Origin: an uncultured Pelagibacteraceae bacterium
GTDB lineage: Bacteria; Pseudomonadota; Alphaproteobacteria; Pelagibacterales; Pelagibacteraceae
Length of the DNA: 64,000 nucleotides
NCBI GenBank assembly: GCA_902515205.1
Contig: CABXTU010000003.1
Coordinates: forward strand, 1-64,000
Direction: 5' to 3'
The position numbers were made by a program, and so were the translations under genes. Below the pieces are notes generated by a model. It was not told the DNA's origin. It did no database searches and worked only from the letters and a program-made list of their open reading frames with translations. Shown here piece after piece: positions 16,576 to 25,907 of this stretch. Within the stretch, counting starts at the first letter, position 1. Every line of letters begins with the position of its first letter.

Positions 16576-17673
16576 ATGGAAATAAAAGAAACATCCTTAA
16601 TAAACCTTCATAAATCAAATGGTGCAAAGCTTGTTGAGTTTGCGGGTTATAACATGCCTGTCCAATACTCAGATGGGATTATCAAAGAGCACAGGTTTAC
16701 TAGGTCAAATAGTGGTATTTTTGATGTCTCACATATGGGTCAATTATTTATTTATGGTGATGATATGTTAACAAAAGATCTTGAAAAAATTTTTCCTATA
16801 GATTTACAAAGTTTAAAGATAAATCAGAGTAAGTACTCATTTTTAATGAATAAAAATGGTGGCATCTGTGATGATCTAATCATAACTAAAATTAGTGAAG
16901 GCTATATGATTATTTTAAATGCTGCTTGTAAAATTAATGATTATAAAATTCTTAAAGAAAAATTAAATGACAGCTATAAATTAGAGCTAAAAGAAAATCT
17001 TTCTTTAGTTGCATTACAAGGACCAGGAGCTCAAAATATACTTGGAAAAGTTATACCAGAAACTACCAATCTAAAATTTATGCATGGAGGAGATTTCAGT
17101 TATAATAATTATAAACTTTATATCACTAGATCTGGATACACAGGGGAAGATGGATTTGAGATTTCAATTCCAAATGAAATAGCTGAAAATTTTACAAAAA
17201 TTTTACTTAAAAATGGATCAAAATTAATTGGTTTAGGTGCGAGGGATACATTACGTTTAGAAGCTGGACTTTGCTTATATGGAAATGACTTAGATACAGA
17301 AACCACTCCTATAGAAGCCAACTTAAAGTGGGCTATATCAAAAAAAAGAATTAACGATCAATATCCAGGATCTGAAATAATTAAAAAACAAATTCATGTT
17401 GGTGTTAAAAAATTAAGAGTTGGAATTAAGCCAGATACTAAGATTATTGCTCGAGCTAATACAAAAATATTTAATGAAGAAAATAAAAAAATTGGAAAAA
17501 TTACAAGTGGTACTTTTGGACCAAGTGTAGAATATCCAATATCGATGGGCTATGTTGATAGTAATTATTCATCAATAAATACAAAAATATTTTTAGAAAT
17601 AAGAGGAAAAAAGATTGCTGCAAATATTTGCAAGTTACCTTTTTATCAAAAAAACCACCTGAAGGAGCTATAA
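16576..17673 (+). CDS. gcvT: Aminomethyltransferase (glycine cleavage T protein)
   Basis: T protein of the glycine cleavage system, 365 aa. It transfers the methylene carbon from the aminomethyl-lipoyl H protein to tetrahydrofolate and releases ammonia. The N-terminal EFAGYNMPVQY, FDVSHMGQ, RSGYTGEDGFE and GLGARDTLRLEAGLCLYGNDL motifs are all intact. It has a weak ribosome binding site close to the riboswitch end, in keeping with RNA control. The stop is immediately followed by the gcvH start. Confidence 0.97.
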   Translation: MEIKETSLINLHKSNGAKLVEFAGYNMPVQYSDGIIKEHRFTRSNSGIFDVSHMGQLFIYGDDMLTKDLEKIFPIDLQSLKINQSKYSFLMNKNGGICDDLIITKISEGYMIILNAACKINDYKILKEKLNDSYKLELKENLSLVALQGPGAQNILGKVIPETTNLKFMHGGDFSYNNYKLYITRSGYTGEDGFEISIPNEIAENFTKILLKNGSKLIGLGARDTLRLEAGLCLYGNDLDTETTPIEANLKWAISKKRINDQYPGSEIIKKQIHVGVKKLRVGIKPDTKIIARANTKIFNEENKKIGKITSGTFGPSVEYPISMGYVDSNYSSINTKIFLEIRGKKIAANICKLPFYQKNHLKEL

Positions 17674-18054
17674 ATGTCCGAAGTTAAATTTTCGAAAGAA
17701 CACGAATGGATTACACTTGAAGGAGAGGTCGCAACTATAGGAATAACAAAACATGCAACAGAAATGTTGGGTGATATTGTTTTTGCTGAACTTCCTGAAA
17801 AAGGTTCAAATGTAGAAAAAGATAGTACAGCTGGAGTAGTTGAGTCAACGAAAGCAGCAAGCGATGTTTATACTCCTTTAAGTGGAGAAATTGTAGATAC
17901 CAATGAAAAAATCGTAGATGATCCAGCAAAAATAAACGAAGACCCTGAAGGCGCAGCATGGTTTTTTAAATTAAAATTAAAAGATATATCTGAGATGGAT
18001 AGTTTAATGAACAAAGAAGAATATGATAAGTTTGCAAAAGAAAGTGGTAGTTAA
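17674..18054 (+). CDS. gcvH: Glycine cleavage H protein
   Basis: Lipoylated carrier of the glycine cleavage system, 126 aa. The lipoyl-lysine is Lys60 in [12 protein letters not shown], flanked by EHEWIT at the N-terminus and [14 protein letters not shown] near the C-terminus. It lies between gcvT and gcvP without intergenic bases, which enforces co-expression. Confidence 0.97.
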   Translation: MSEVKFSKEHEWITLEGEVATIGITKHATEMLGDIVFAELPEKGSNVEKDSTAGVVESTKAASDVYTPLSGEIVDTNEKIVDDPAKINEDPEGAAWFFKLKLKDISEMDSLMNKEEYDKFAKESGS

Positions 18055-20913
18055 ATGTTAAAAAATGCTCAAAAAGATTTTATTCAAAGGCATATAGGTC
18101 CATCAGAAAAGGAACAAGAAATAATGCTTAAAGAGCTTGGTTATAAAAGCTTAGGTAATTTGATAGAAAATACTGTACCAGAAAAAATTTTATTTAAGGA
18201 TAGTCTAGATATTGGTGATCCAAATTCTGAATATGAAGCTTTAAGGAAACTTAAGAATATTTCGAAGAAAAATAAAGTTTTTTCAAGTTTCATAGGTATG
18301 GGTTATTATGGAACATATACACCGTACGTAATCCTTAGAAATATATTGGAAAATCCAGGTTGGTATACCTCATATACTCCATATCAACCTGAAGTAGCTC
18401 AAGGTAGATTAGAAATGTTGCTGAATTTTCAACAAATGATTATTGATTTTACTGGGATGGATATAGCAAATGCCTCACTTTTAGATGAGGCTACTGCAGC
18501 AGCAGAAGCTATGGGATTAAGTTTTAGATTATCAAAAACTGAGACAAAAAAAGTTTTTGTTTCAAAAAATTGTCATCCTCAAACTATTGAAGTTATTAAA
18601 ACAAGGGCTGAGCCATTAGGATTAGAAATAATAGTTGGTGATGAAGATAAAGATATTAATCAAAATATTATTTGTGGTATACTTCAATATCCTGGAACTT
18701 TAGGAGATATAAAAGATCCAAGCGAGGCAATTAGTAAAATTCACAAAAATAATGGTAAAGCGGTTTTGGCCTGTGATTTACTTGCTTTAGCTAAACTTAA
18801 AACACCAGCAGAATTAGGTGCTGATATTGCTATAGGTAGTTCACAGAGATTTGGAATTCCAATGGGTTATGGAGGTCCTCATGCAGCTTTTTTTGCCACA
18901 AAAGATGAATTTAAAAGATCAATGCCTGGAAGAATAGTTGGAGTTTCAGTTGATAGACACGGTAAAAAAGCTTTTAGATTAGCTCTGCAGACCAGAGAAC
19001 AACATATTAGAAGAGATAAAGCTACAAGCAATATTTGTACAGCTCAAGCTTTGCTTGCAATAGTTTCGGCAGCTTATGCAGTTTATCATGGACCAAAAGG
19101 TATTAAAAAAATTGCTGAAACAGTTTCTCAACTTACAAAAAATTTTGCAGATAAATTAAAACAATCAGGCTATGAATTATACTCTGATAAATTTTTTGAT
19201 ACTGTCACAGTAAAAACGTTAGATAAAACAAATAAAATTTATAAAAATGCTTTAGATCAAGGTGTCAATATAAGAAAAGTTAATTCTGAATTATTAGCAG
19301 TATCTTTCGATGAACGAAAAAATTTATATAGAGCAAATCAACTATTAAAAATATTTAACTGTTCAGAAACAATTAAAGAAACAATGAATGAAAGTTTATC
19401 TAATTTACCAAAAAAGTTACTTCGAAGTTCTACTTATTTAGATCATCCAGTATTTAATAGCTATCATTCTGAAACAGAAATGCTTAGATATTTAAAAAAA
19501 TTAGAGGACTCTGATATAGCTCTGAATAGAACAATGATAGCTTTAGGTTCTTGTACAATGAAATTAAATGCAGTTTCAGAAATGACACCTGTGACATGGA
19601 AAGAGTTTTCACAACCACATCCATTTTCTCCAGTCGAACAGATGGACGGTTATAGAGAACTTTTTACCGATTTAAAAAATTGGTTAAGATCAATTACAGG
19701 TTTTTCTGGTATTTCTCTTCAACCAAACGCTGGCGCTCAAGGTGAATTTGCAGGACTAATGGTAATAAGAAGATTTCATGAAAAAAATGATGAGCTAAAT
19801 CGAAATGTCTGTTTAATACCAAGTTCAGCACATGGCACTAATCCGGCAAGTGCTCAAATGGTAGGTATGAAAGTCGTTGTTATTAAATGTGATGAGCAAG
19901 GAAATGTTGATTATCAAGATTTGAAAAAGAAAGCTGATGAACACTCAGAAAATTTGGCAGCCTTGATGGTAACATATCCTTCGACTCATGGTGTTTTTGA
20001 GGAAAAAATAACAGACATTTGTAACTTAATTCATAAACACGGTGGACAGGTATATATGGATGGAGCAAATTTAAATGCTTTAGTAGGAGTAGCAAAACCT
20101 GGAAATTTTGGACCAGATGTGTGTCATATTAATTTACATAAAACTTTTTGTATTCCACATGGAGGAGGTGGTCCAGGTATGGGTCCAATAGCATGTAAAA
20201 AACATTTAGAAATATTTTTACCCAAACATTCAGTAATTAAAGATTGTGGACCAGCAACAGGAATTGGAGCAGTATCAGCCGCTCCTTGGGGAAGTTCAAG
20301 TATTTTATCAATCTCATGGATGTATATTAAAATGATGGGATCAGAGGGTTTAAAAAAAGCGTCTCAAGTCGCAATTTTAAATGCAAATTATCTTGCTCAT
20401 AAATTGAAAGATTCATTCCCAATTTTGTATAAGGGAAAAAATGGCAACGTTGCGCATGAATGTATTATAGATATAAGAAGAATAAAAAAGGAGATTGGCA
20501 TTACGGAAGAAGACATAGCAAAAAGACTTATTGATTTTGGTTATCACGCACCCACAATGTCATGGCCAGTGGCTGGGACAATGATGATTGAACCTACAGA
20601 AAGTGAAAGTTTGAATGAAATTAATAGATTTTGCCTAACTTTAAAAAAGATTAGACAAGAAATTGATAAAGTTAAGTCAGGGGATTATGATAAAGTAGAC
20701 AATCCACTTAAAAATGCGCCACATACACACGTTGAATTAAGTTCTAACAAATGGGAACATATGTATGAAAGGGAAGAAGCTGCTTATCCTTCGGAAATTT
20801 TAAAAACAGTAAAGTACTGGCCTCCAGTTGGAAGAGTAGACAATGTCTATGGAGATAAAAATTTATTTTGTACTTGTCCATCTATGGATGAATATGAGGA
20901 CTCTGCAGCATAA
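18055..20913 (+). CDS. gcvP: Glycine dehydrogenase (decarboxylating), single-chain P protein
   Basis: PLP-dependent P protein, 952 aa, the full-length fused form rather than the split GcvPA/GcvPB. The N-terminal FIQRHIGPSEKEQ, the internal GYYGTYTP and the C-terminal domain with the glycine-rich PHGGGGPGMGP loop are present. The PLP-binding lysine is Lys696 in NLHKTF. It releases CO2 from glycine and loads the aminomethyl group on GcvH. The L protein is not nearby and is presumably shared with other dehydrogenase complexes. Confidence 0.97.
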   Translation: MLKNAQKDFIQRHIGPSEKEQEIMLKELGYKSLGNLIENTVPEKILFKDSLDIGDPNSEYEALRKLKNISKKNKVFSSFIGMGYYGTYTPYVILRNILENPGWYTSYTPYQPEVAQGRLEMLLNFQQMIIDFTGMDIANASLLDEATAAAEAMGLSFRLSKTETKKVFVSKNCHPQTIEVIKTRAEPLGLEIIVGDEDKDINQNIICGILQYPGTLGDIKDPSEAISKIHKNNGKAVLACDLLALAKLKTPAELGADIAIGSSQRFGIPMGYGGPHAAFFATKDEFKRSMPGRIVGVSVDRHGKKAFRLALQTREQHIRRDKATSNICTAQALLAIVSAAYAVYHGPKGIKKIAETVSQLTKNFADKLKQSGYELYSDKFFDTVTVKTLDKTNKIYKNALDQGVNIRKVNSELLAVSFDERKNLYRANQLLKIFNCSETIKETMNESLSNLPKKLLRSSTYLDHPVFNSYHSETEMLRYLKKLEDSDIALNRTMIALGSCTMKLNAVSEMTPVTWKEFSQPHPFSPVEQMDGYRELFTDLKNWLRSITGFSGISLQPNAGAQGEFAGLMVIRRFHEKNDELNRNVCLIPSSAHGTNPASAQMVGMKVVVIKCDEQGNVDYQDLKKKADEHSENLAALMVTYPSTHGVFEEKITDICNLIHKHGGQVYMDGANLNALVGVAKPGNFGPDVCHINLHKTFCIPHGGGGPGMGPIACKKHLEIFLPKHSVIKDCGPATGIGAVSAAPWGSSSILSISWMYIKMMGSEGLKKASQVAILNANYLAHKLKDSFPILYKGKNGNVAHECIIDIRRIKKEIGITEEDIAKRLIDFGYHAPTMSWPVAGTMMIEPTESESLNEINRFCLTLKKIRQEIDKVKSGDYDKVDNPLKNAPHTHVELSSNKWEHMYEREEAAYPSEILKTVKYWPPVGRVDNVYGDKNLFCTCPSMDEYEDSAA

Positions 20914-20925
20914 ATTTTTTAATAA

Positions 20926-22164
20926 ATGAAAATAGCAGTAGTCGGTTCAGGCATTTCAGGTTTAAGTGCTGCATATTATTTATCAAAAAAAAATCATGTA
21001 GATCTTTTTGAAAAAGAGGATCGTTTTGGAGGACACTCTCATACTATAGATCTTAATTTTGGACCAAAAAAAATATCAGTAGATATAGGCTTTATTGTTT
21101 TTAATTTAAAAACTTATCCAAATTTAATTAATTTTTTTAAGGAAAATAAGATTGAAATAGAAAAAAGTAATATGTCTTTTTCAGTTTCAGTTGAAAATAC
21201 AAATTTTGAATATTGTGGGAAAGGTTTAAATGGTATTTTTTCAAATAAACTAAATTTATTTAATTTTAAATTCTTGAAAATGTTTTTTGACATTATTAAT
21301 TTTTATAAAAAATGTGATGATGTAAAAAATTTTGATGAAGGAATAACTCTTGGTGAGTATTTAACTATAAATAAATTATCAAAAGAATTTATAAACTATC
21401 ATTTAATACCTATGGTTTCAGCTATTTGGTCAATGCCTCCATATGAAGCTAGCAAAATGCCTTTGAAATTCTTTTTAAAATTTTTTCAAAATCATGGCTT
21501 ATTTAAACTGAAAGATAGACCACAATGGTACACTGTCGCCAACAGAAGTAGGGCGTATGTCCAAAAAATAATCTCAAATTTGAGTGGCGAACATTTTAAA
21601 AATTATACTGTTAAAAAAATTGTAAGTAATAAGTCTGGAGTAGATCTGTATTATGGTGGAGATAGTGAATTTTTTAATTATGATAAAGTTGTATTAGCAA
21701 CACATGCCGATGAGGCTTTATCAATTATAGAAAATCCATCAAAAGATGAAAAAAAAGTATTATCAAATTTTAATTATAAAGAAAACTTTGCTTATATCCA
21801 TACGGATGAAAAAATTATGCCTAAAAATAGAAACGCTTGGTGTTCATGGAATTCTTCAATGGATAAAGATAATGTTGAAAAAAATTCAATAACTTATTGG
21901 TTAAATTTATTGCAAAATTTAAAATGTAAAGAGAATATATTTTTGACTTTAAATCCTTACTTTGAATTAGATAAATCTAAAATACTAAAAAAAGTAAGAT
22001 TCACTCATCCTTATTTTGATCAATCTGCATTAAATTATCAATCTGAGCTCAAAAATTTGCAGAATAAAAGAAATATTCTTTTTTGTGGTAGTTATTTTGG
22101 TTATGGATTTCATGAAGATGGAATAAAATCATCTATTGAAATGCTAAAAAACTTTAATGACTAG
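20926..22164 (+). CDS. COG2907-type FAD/NAD(P)-binding amine-oxidase-like protein
   Basis: A flavoprotein of 412 aa. The dinucleotide-binding motif VVGSGISGLSAAYYLS and the following FEKEDRFGGHSHT are the COG2907 signature, and PMVSAIWSMPP and CGSYFGYGFHEDG are conserved later. Such proteins are regularly found with DUF1365 and a CFA-synthase-like methyltransferase, as here, and are thought to oxidise or desaturate lipid acyl chains. It overlaps the DUF1365 gene by 8 nt. The substrate is not proven. Confidence 0.88.
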   Translation: MKIAVVGSGISGLSAAYYLSKKNHVDLFEKEDRFGGHSHTIDLNFGPKKISVDIGFIVFNLKTYPNLINFFKENKIEIEKSNMSFSVSVENTNFEYCGKGLNGIFSNKLNLFNFKFLKMFFDIINFYKKCDDVKNFDEGITLGEYLTINKLSKEFINYHLIPMVSAIWSMPPYEASKMPLKFFLKFFQNHGLFKLKDRPQWYTVANRSRAYVQKIISNLSGEHFKNYTVKKIVSNKSGVDLYYGGDSEFFNYDKVVLATHADEALSIIENPSKDEKKVLSNFNYKENFAYIHTDEKIMPKNRNAWCSWNSSMDKDNVEKNSITYWLNLLQNLKCKENIFLTLNPYFELDKSKILKKVRFTHPYFDQSALNYQSELKNLQNKRNILFCGSYFGYGFHEDGIKSSIEMLKNFND

Positions 22165-22918
22165 TTCAATTTACAATGGAACTGTAATACACAAAAGATT
22201 TAAACCTAAAGAACATTTTTTTAAATATAGTGTATTTTCATTTTTAATTGATTTAGCAGAATTAAATCATCTTAATAAAAAAATAAAATTTTTTTCATAT
22301 AATAAATTTAATCTTTTAAGTTTCTATGAAAAAGACCATGGTAATAGAGATGGTTCATCTTTAATAACATGGGTTAAAAAAAATTTAGATGATAACAATA
22401 TTAACTCAGAAGATGTGAACATAAAATTATTATGTTATCCAAGAATTTTGGGGTATGTATTCAATCCATTAAGTATATTTTATATTTATGATATTTATGG
22501 GAAATTGATATGTATTTTATATGAAGTAAAAAATACCTTCGGGGAACAACACACATATATATTTAAGGTAGAGGGTGACAAAAACCTCTATCAACATAAT
22601 TGCTCAAAAAAATTTCACGTTTCTCCTTTTATAGAAATGAATTGTAAATATTTTTTTAGACTTTTAAAGCCAGGAGAAAAAATTTCTGTAATAATTGATC
22701 AATATCAAGCAGATGAAAAAATATTATATGCATCTCAGGATGGTAAAAGAGTAGATTTTAACTCAAAAGAATTAATTAAATCTTATATAAAACACCCCTT
22801 AATGACATTTAAGATAATTTCAGCGATACATTTTGAAGCGTTCAAATTATGGATAAAAGGAATTAAGTATGTAAGAAGAAAACTTAAAATAAAAAATAAT
22901 ATTACTATTGAAAATTAA
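22157..22918 (+). CDS. DUF1365 family protein
   Basis: A protein of 253 aa with the DUF1365 hallmarks: YNGTVIHKRFKPKEHFFKYSVF at the N-terminus, DHGNRDGSSL, CYPRILGYVFNPLSIFY, and KNTFGEQHTY. The biochemical role is unknown. The family co-occurs with COG2907 and CFA-like methyltransferases in operons and is probably part of an acyl-chain modification pathway. It overlaps both neighbours (8 nt upstream, TAATG downstream). Confidence 0.9.
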   Translation: MTSSIYNGTVIHKRFKPKEHFFKYSVFSFLIDLAELNHLNKKIKFFSYNKFNLLSFYEKDHGNRDGSSLITWVKKNLDDNNINSEDVNIKLLCYPRILGYVFNPLSIFYIYDIYGKLICILYEVKNTFGEQHTYIFKVEGDKNLYQHNCSKKFHVSPFIEMNCKYFFRLLKPGEKISVIIDQYQADEKILYASQDGKRVDFNSKELIKSYIKHPLMTFKIISAIHFEAFKLWIKGIKYVRRKLKIKNNITIEN

Positions 22919-24096
22919 TGAATCTATTTAGAATTTCAGACATAATTGTATTTAATACTTTGAAAAATATTAAATATGGTTATTTGGAAATCATTAATCA
23001 TAACGGTGATTTATTAAGATTTGGTAATCCAAACGAATTACTAAAAGCATATCTTGAGATAAAGAGACCTAATTTTACTTTTAATCTTATTAAAGGAGGG
23101 AGTGTGGGACTCGCTGAATCTTATATGAGGAATGAATTTGAAACTAAAAATTTATCTAATTTAATTGAATTAACAGCTAGAAATATTAAGCAAATTCACA
23201 AATTTTCGGGTTTGCTTGACTTATCATTTATTAATTTTTTGAAAAGAATGTTTTTTAAAAATACAAGAAATAGGAGTAAAGAAAATATAGCCAAACACTA
23301 TGATCTAGGTAACGAATTTTTTTCACTTTGGCTTGATAAAACATTAACCTATTCAAGTGCAATTTTTGATGAAAAAAATAAAGATTTAACAGATGCTCAA
23401 AATAATAAATATCAAAAATTGATAGATTTAATTAAACCCAGTTGTGGTGATAAAATTTTAGAAATTGGATGTGGCTGGGGTGGGTTTGCTGAGTATCTTG
23501 GAAAAAAATATGATGTAAAACTTGATTGTATTACAATTTCAAAGAAACAGTTTCAATATGCTAAAGAGAGAATTCATAAATGTGGCTTAAGTGAAAAAGT
23601 TAATATTGAGATTAAAGATTATAGAGATTTAAAAGATAGATATAATTCGATAGCATCGATTGAAATGATTGAAGCTGTAGGCCAAAATTATTTAGAAAGT
23701 TATTTCAGGACTATTAAAAATAATCTCTCGAATAGTGGAAAGGCTGCTATCCAAGCTATTACTATTGATGATAATTTGTTTGATAGATACAAAAATAAAG
23801 AGGATTTTATTCAAAAATATATTTTTCCAGGAGGATTCCTACCTAATAAAAATAGTATAAATAAATATGTTTCTGATAATGGTTTGACTATAAAATCATA
23901 TGAGTCTTTTGCTGATCATTATTCCAATACATTGTCAATATGGAGAAATGAGTTCAATAAAAAATGGGATCAAATTAAAAATCAAGGTTTTGATTTGACT
24001 TTTAAAAGGATGTGGGAATTTTACTTATGCTATTGTGAAGCTGGTTTTAAGTCAAAGAATATTGATTTAATACAATTTTCAATTCAAAATAAATAG
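22918..24096 (+). CDS. cfa: Cyclopropane-fatty-acid synthase-like SAM methyltransferase
   Basis: A SAM-dependent enzyme of 392 aa acting on membrane phospholipid acyl chains. NIAKHYDLGNEFFSLWLDKTLTYSSA and the SAM motif EIGCGWGGFAEYL are typical of CFA synthases, as are YIFPGGFLP and the C-terminal FYLCYCEAGFKSKNI. It could form cyclopropane lipids. Given the COG2907/DUF1365 partners, it might instead methylate unsaturated chains (as in branched or furan fatty acid routes of other alphaproteobacteria). The sequence alone does not decide this. Confidence 0.88.
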   Translation: MNLFRISDIIVFNTLKNIKYGYLEIINHNGDLLRFGNPNELLKAYLEIKRPNFTFNLIKGGSVGLAESYMRNEFETKNLSNLIELTARNIKQIHKFSGLLDLSFINFLKRMFFKNTRNRSKENIAKHYDLGNEFFSLWLDKTLTYSSAIFDEKNKDLTDAQNNKYQKLIDLIKPSCGDKILEIGCGWGGFAEYLGKKYDVKLDCITISKKQFQYAKERIHKCGLSEKVNIEIKDYRDLKDRYNSIASIEMIEAVGQNYLESYFRTIKNNLSNSGKAAIQAITIDDNLFDRYKNKEDFIQKYIFPGGFLPNKNSINKYVSDNGLTIKSYESFADHYSNTLSIWRNEFNKKWDQIKNQGFDLTFKRMWEFYLCYCEAGFKSKNIDLIQFSIQNK

Positions 24097-24107
24097 GAAA
24101 TAAAGTT

Positions 24108-24656
24108 ATGTCAGATATGAAATTATATAAATCAATTTTATTGATAATTTGTTTAATCTTAACTACAAGTTGTTCTAAAAACAGTTCTATGAAACCAGAA
24201 GATTTTCAAAATAAAGAACCAAGATTAATCATTGAAGAGTATTTGTCTGGGAATGTTAAAGCATGGGGTGTGCTTCAGAATAGATCTGGAAAAGTTACAA
24301 GACAATTTTCTGCTAATCTCAATGGTAAGTGGGATGGTAAAGAGTTAATACTTGATGAAAAATTTAATTGGGATGATGGTGAAGTTCAAGACCGTCAATG
24401 GAAAATAACTAAAATTGATGATAATAATTACGAGGGCACTGCTGGCGATGTTGTTGGTAAAGCTAAAGGTTATTCTTATGGTCCAGCTTTTAAGTTTGAA
24501 TATGTTTTACTTGTACCAGTTAAGGGTAAAGAGATGAAAATAACATTCGATGATTGGATTTTTAAGCAAGATGATCGTGTAGCAATTAATCGAGCAACAA
24601 TGACTAAATTTGGTTTTAAGGTCGCTGAATTAACAGTAGTGTTTGTAAAAGATTAA
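24108..24656 (+). CDS. DUF3833 lipoprotein
   Basis: A predicted lipoprotein of 182 aa with signal sequence and lipobox LTTSC. The mature domain matches DUF3833, with the pattern WGVLQNRSGKVTRQF, LDEKFNWDDGE and DRQWKI that suggests a lipocalin-like fold. An AGGAA site 9 nt before the ATG supports this start. Co-occurrence with CFA-like genes suggests binding of modified lipids at the envelope. It converges with the SDR gene, and the stops overlap by 4 nt. Confidence 0.87.
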   Translation: MSDMKLYKSILLIICLILTTSCSKNSSMKPEDFQNKEPRLIIEEYLSGNVKAWGVLQNRSGKVTRQFSANLNGKWDGKELILDEKFNWDDGEVQDRQWKITKIDDNNYEGTAGDVVGKAKGYSYGPAFKFEYVLLVPVKGKEMKITFDDWIFKQDDRVAINRATMTKFGFKVAELTVVFVKD

Positions 24657-25414
24657 TCCTTCTTTTGATGTTTTGTCATTTTTCCTATTAAACTAAAATA
24701 GATTTTGCTTGGTAAGAAATTAAGTGTCTTAAGAATTAGAGTTAAAGCTTTAGGAAAATGAATTTCAAAAACATCTTTATTTACTAAGCCATCATAAATT
24801 TTTTCAGCAGCATATTCAGTGGTTTTTAAAAAAGGCATTTTAAAATCATTTTTGTCTGTCATAGGTGTTTTTATAAAACCAGGGCTAACTAAACAAACCC
24901 GAACATTTGATTTTTTAAAATCAAAGTATAAACTTTCCGCTAAATTATTGAGAGCAGATTTTGAAGGTCCGTATCCAGTTGAGTTAGGTAATCCCCTATA
25001 TCCTGCAATAGATGAGACAATTGTTATAATTCCACTTTTTTTATTTTTAAAATATTCTTCTACTGCTTTTATGCTATTAAGTGTTCCAAAAAAATTTATT
25101 TTAAAAACATCTTCTATTTGTTCAACATCGATATTTTTTTCCTTTTTTGGATCCCATGTCCCAGTTGAAAAAAAACAAATATCAATATTTTGAAATTTAT
25201 TTTTTATTTCTTCAAAAACTTCTTTGCACTTCGATTTATCTGTGACATCAAGCGGAAATCCATAAATATTTTTGTTATTATCTGAGATCTCCTTAAGAAG
25301 AGCATCTCTTCTTGCAGAAATTGCAACATTCCAACCTTCGTTGGCAAATTTAATCGCTAAAGCTTTGCCAATGCCTGTACTTCCACCTGTTATCCAAATT
25401 GTTTTTTTATTCAT
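24653..25414 (-). CDS. Short-chain dehydrogenase/reductase
   Basis: Classical SDR, 253 aa. The cofactor motif GGSTGIG is at residues 10-16, followed by the catalytic Ser in TIVSSIAGY and Tyr148-x-x-x-Lys152 in YGPSKSAL. The basic residues after the second strand (SARR) favour NADP(H). The C-terminal part is long and basic, as in membrane-associated SDRs. It sits in the lipid cluster on the opposite strand. The substrate is unknown. Confidence 0.88.
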   Translation of the reverse strand: MNKKTIWITGGSTGIGKALAIKFANEGWNVAISARRDALLKEISDNNKNIYGFPLDVTDKSKCKEVFEEIKNKFQNIDICFFSTGTWDPKKEKNIDVEQIEDVFKINFFGTLNSIKAVEEYFKNKKSGIITIVSSIAGYRGLPNSTGYGPSKSALNNLAESLYFDFKKSNVRVCLVSPGFIKTPMTDKNDFKMPFLKTTEYAAEKIYDGLVNKDVFEIHFPKALTLILKTLNFLPSKIYFSLIGKMTKHQKKD

Positions 25415-25438
25415 TATATAGTGATGTATAATACTAAT

Positions 25439-25906
25439 ATGCCCAAAAATAAATTTTTATCATTTTTATTTTTTCTTATAATTACTTTTTCTGCCTCATT
25501 TATAGGGGGATTTGTCACAATTAGTTATAAAGAGCCTTGGTATTCTCAATTAATTAAATCAAATTACAATCCACCTGACTGGATTTTTGCTCCTGTATGG
25601 ACAACCTTATATTTAATGATGGCATTAGCAATTTGGATTTTTTGGAATAGTAAAAAAAGAGATATTAACACGATATACATTTATTTATTTCATATATTTT
25701 TTAATACAACTTGGAGTATTGCTTTTTTTGCTTTGCATAATATTCTACTTGCATTATTAAATTTAATTATTTTAATTAGTTTTATAATCATTCTTATTTT
25801 AAGGTTTAGACGTGTCAATTTAGTGAGTTATTATCTCATGATTCCTTATTTACTTTGGACTTCCTATGCCTTATTCCTAAACCTAAGTTTGTATATATTA
25901 AATTAA
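25439..25906 (+). CDS. tspO: TspO/MBR family membrane protein
   Basis: Five-helix tryptophan-rich protein of the TspO (mitochondrial benzodiazepine receptor) family. Family marks are WYSQLIKSNYNPPDWIFAPVWTTLY and the NTTWSIAFF helix. The ORF track begins at a GTG (25421); the ATG at 25439 gives about 155 aa and begins right before the first helix. TspO binds porphyrins and is linked to oxidative-stress and photosynthesis control in Rhodobacter. Here it borders the CFA-like cluster, as in some alphaproteobacteria. Confidence 0.88.
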   Translation: MPKNKFLSFLFFLIITFSASFIGGFVTISYKEPWYSQLIKSNYNPPDWIFAPVWTTLYLMMALAIWIFWNSKKRDINTIYIYLFHIFFNTTWSIAFFALHNILLALLNLIILISFIIILILRFRRVNLVSYYLMIPYLLWTSYALFLNLSLYILN

Positions 25907-25907
25907 A

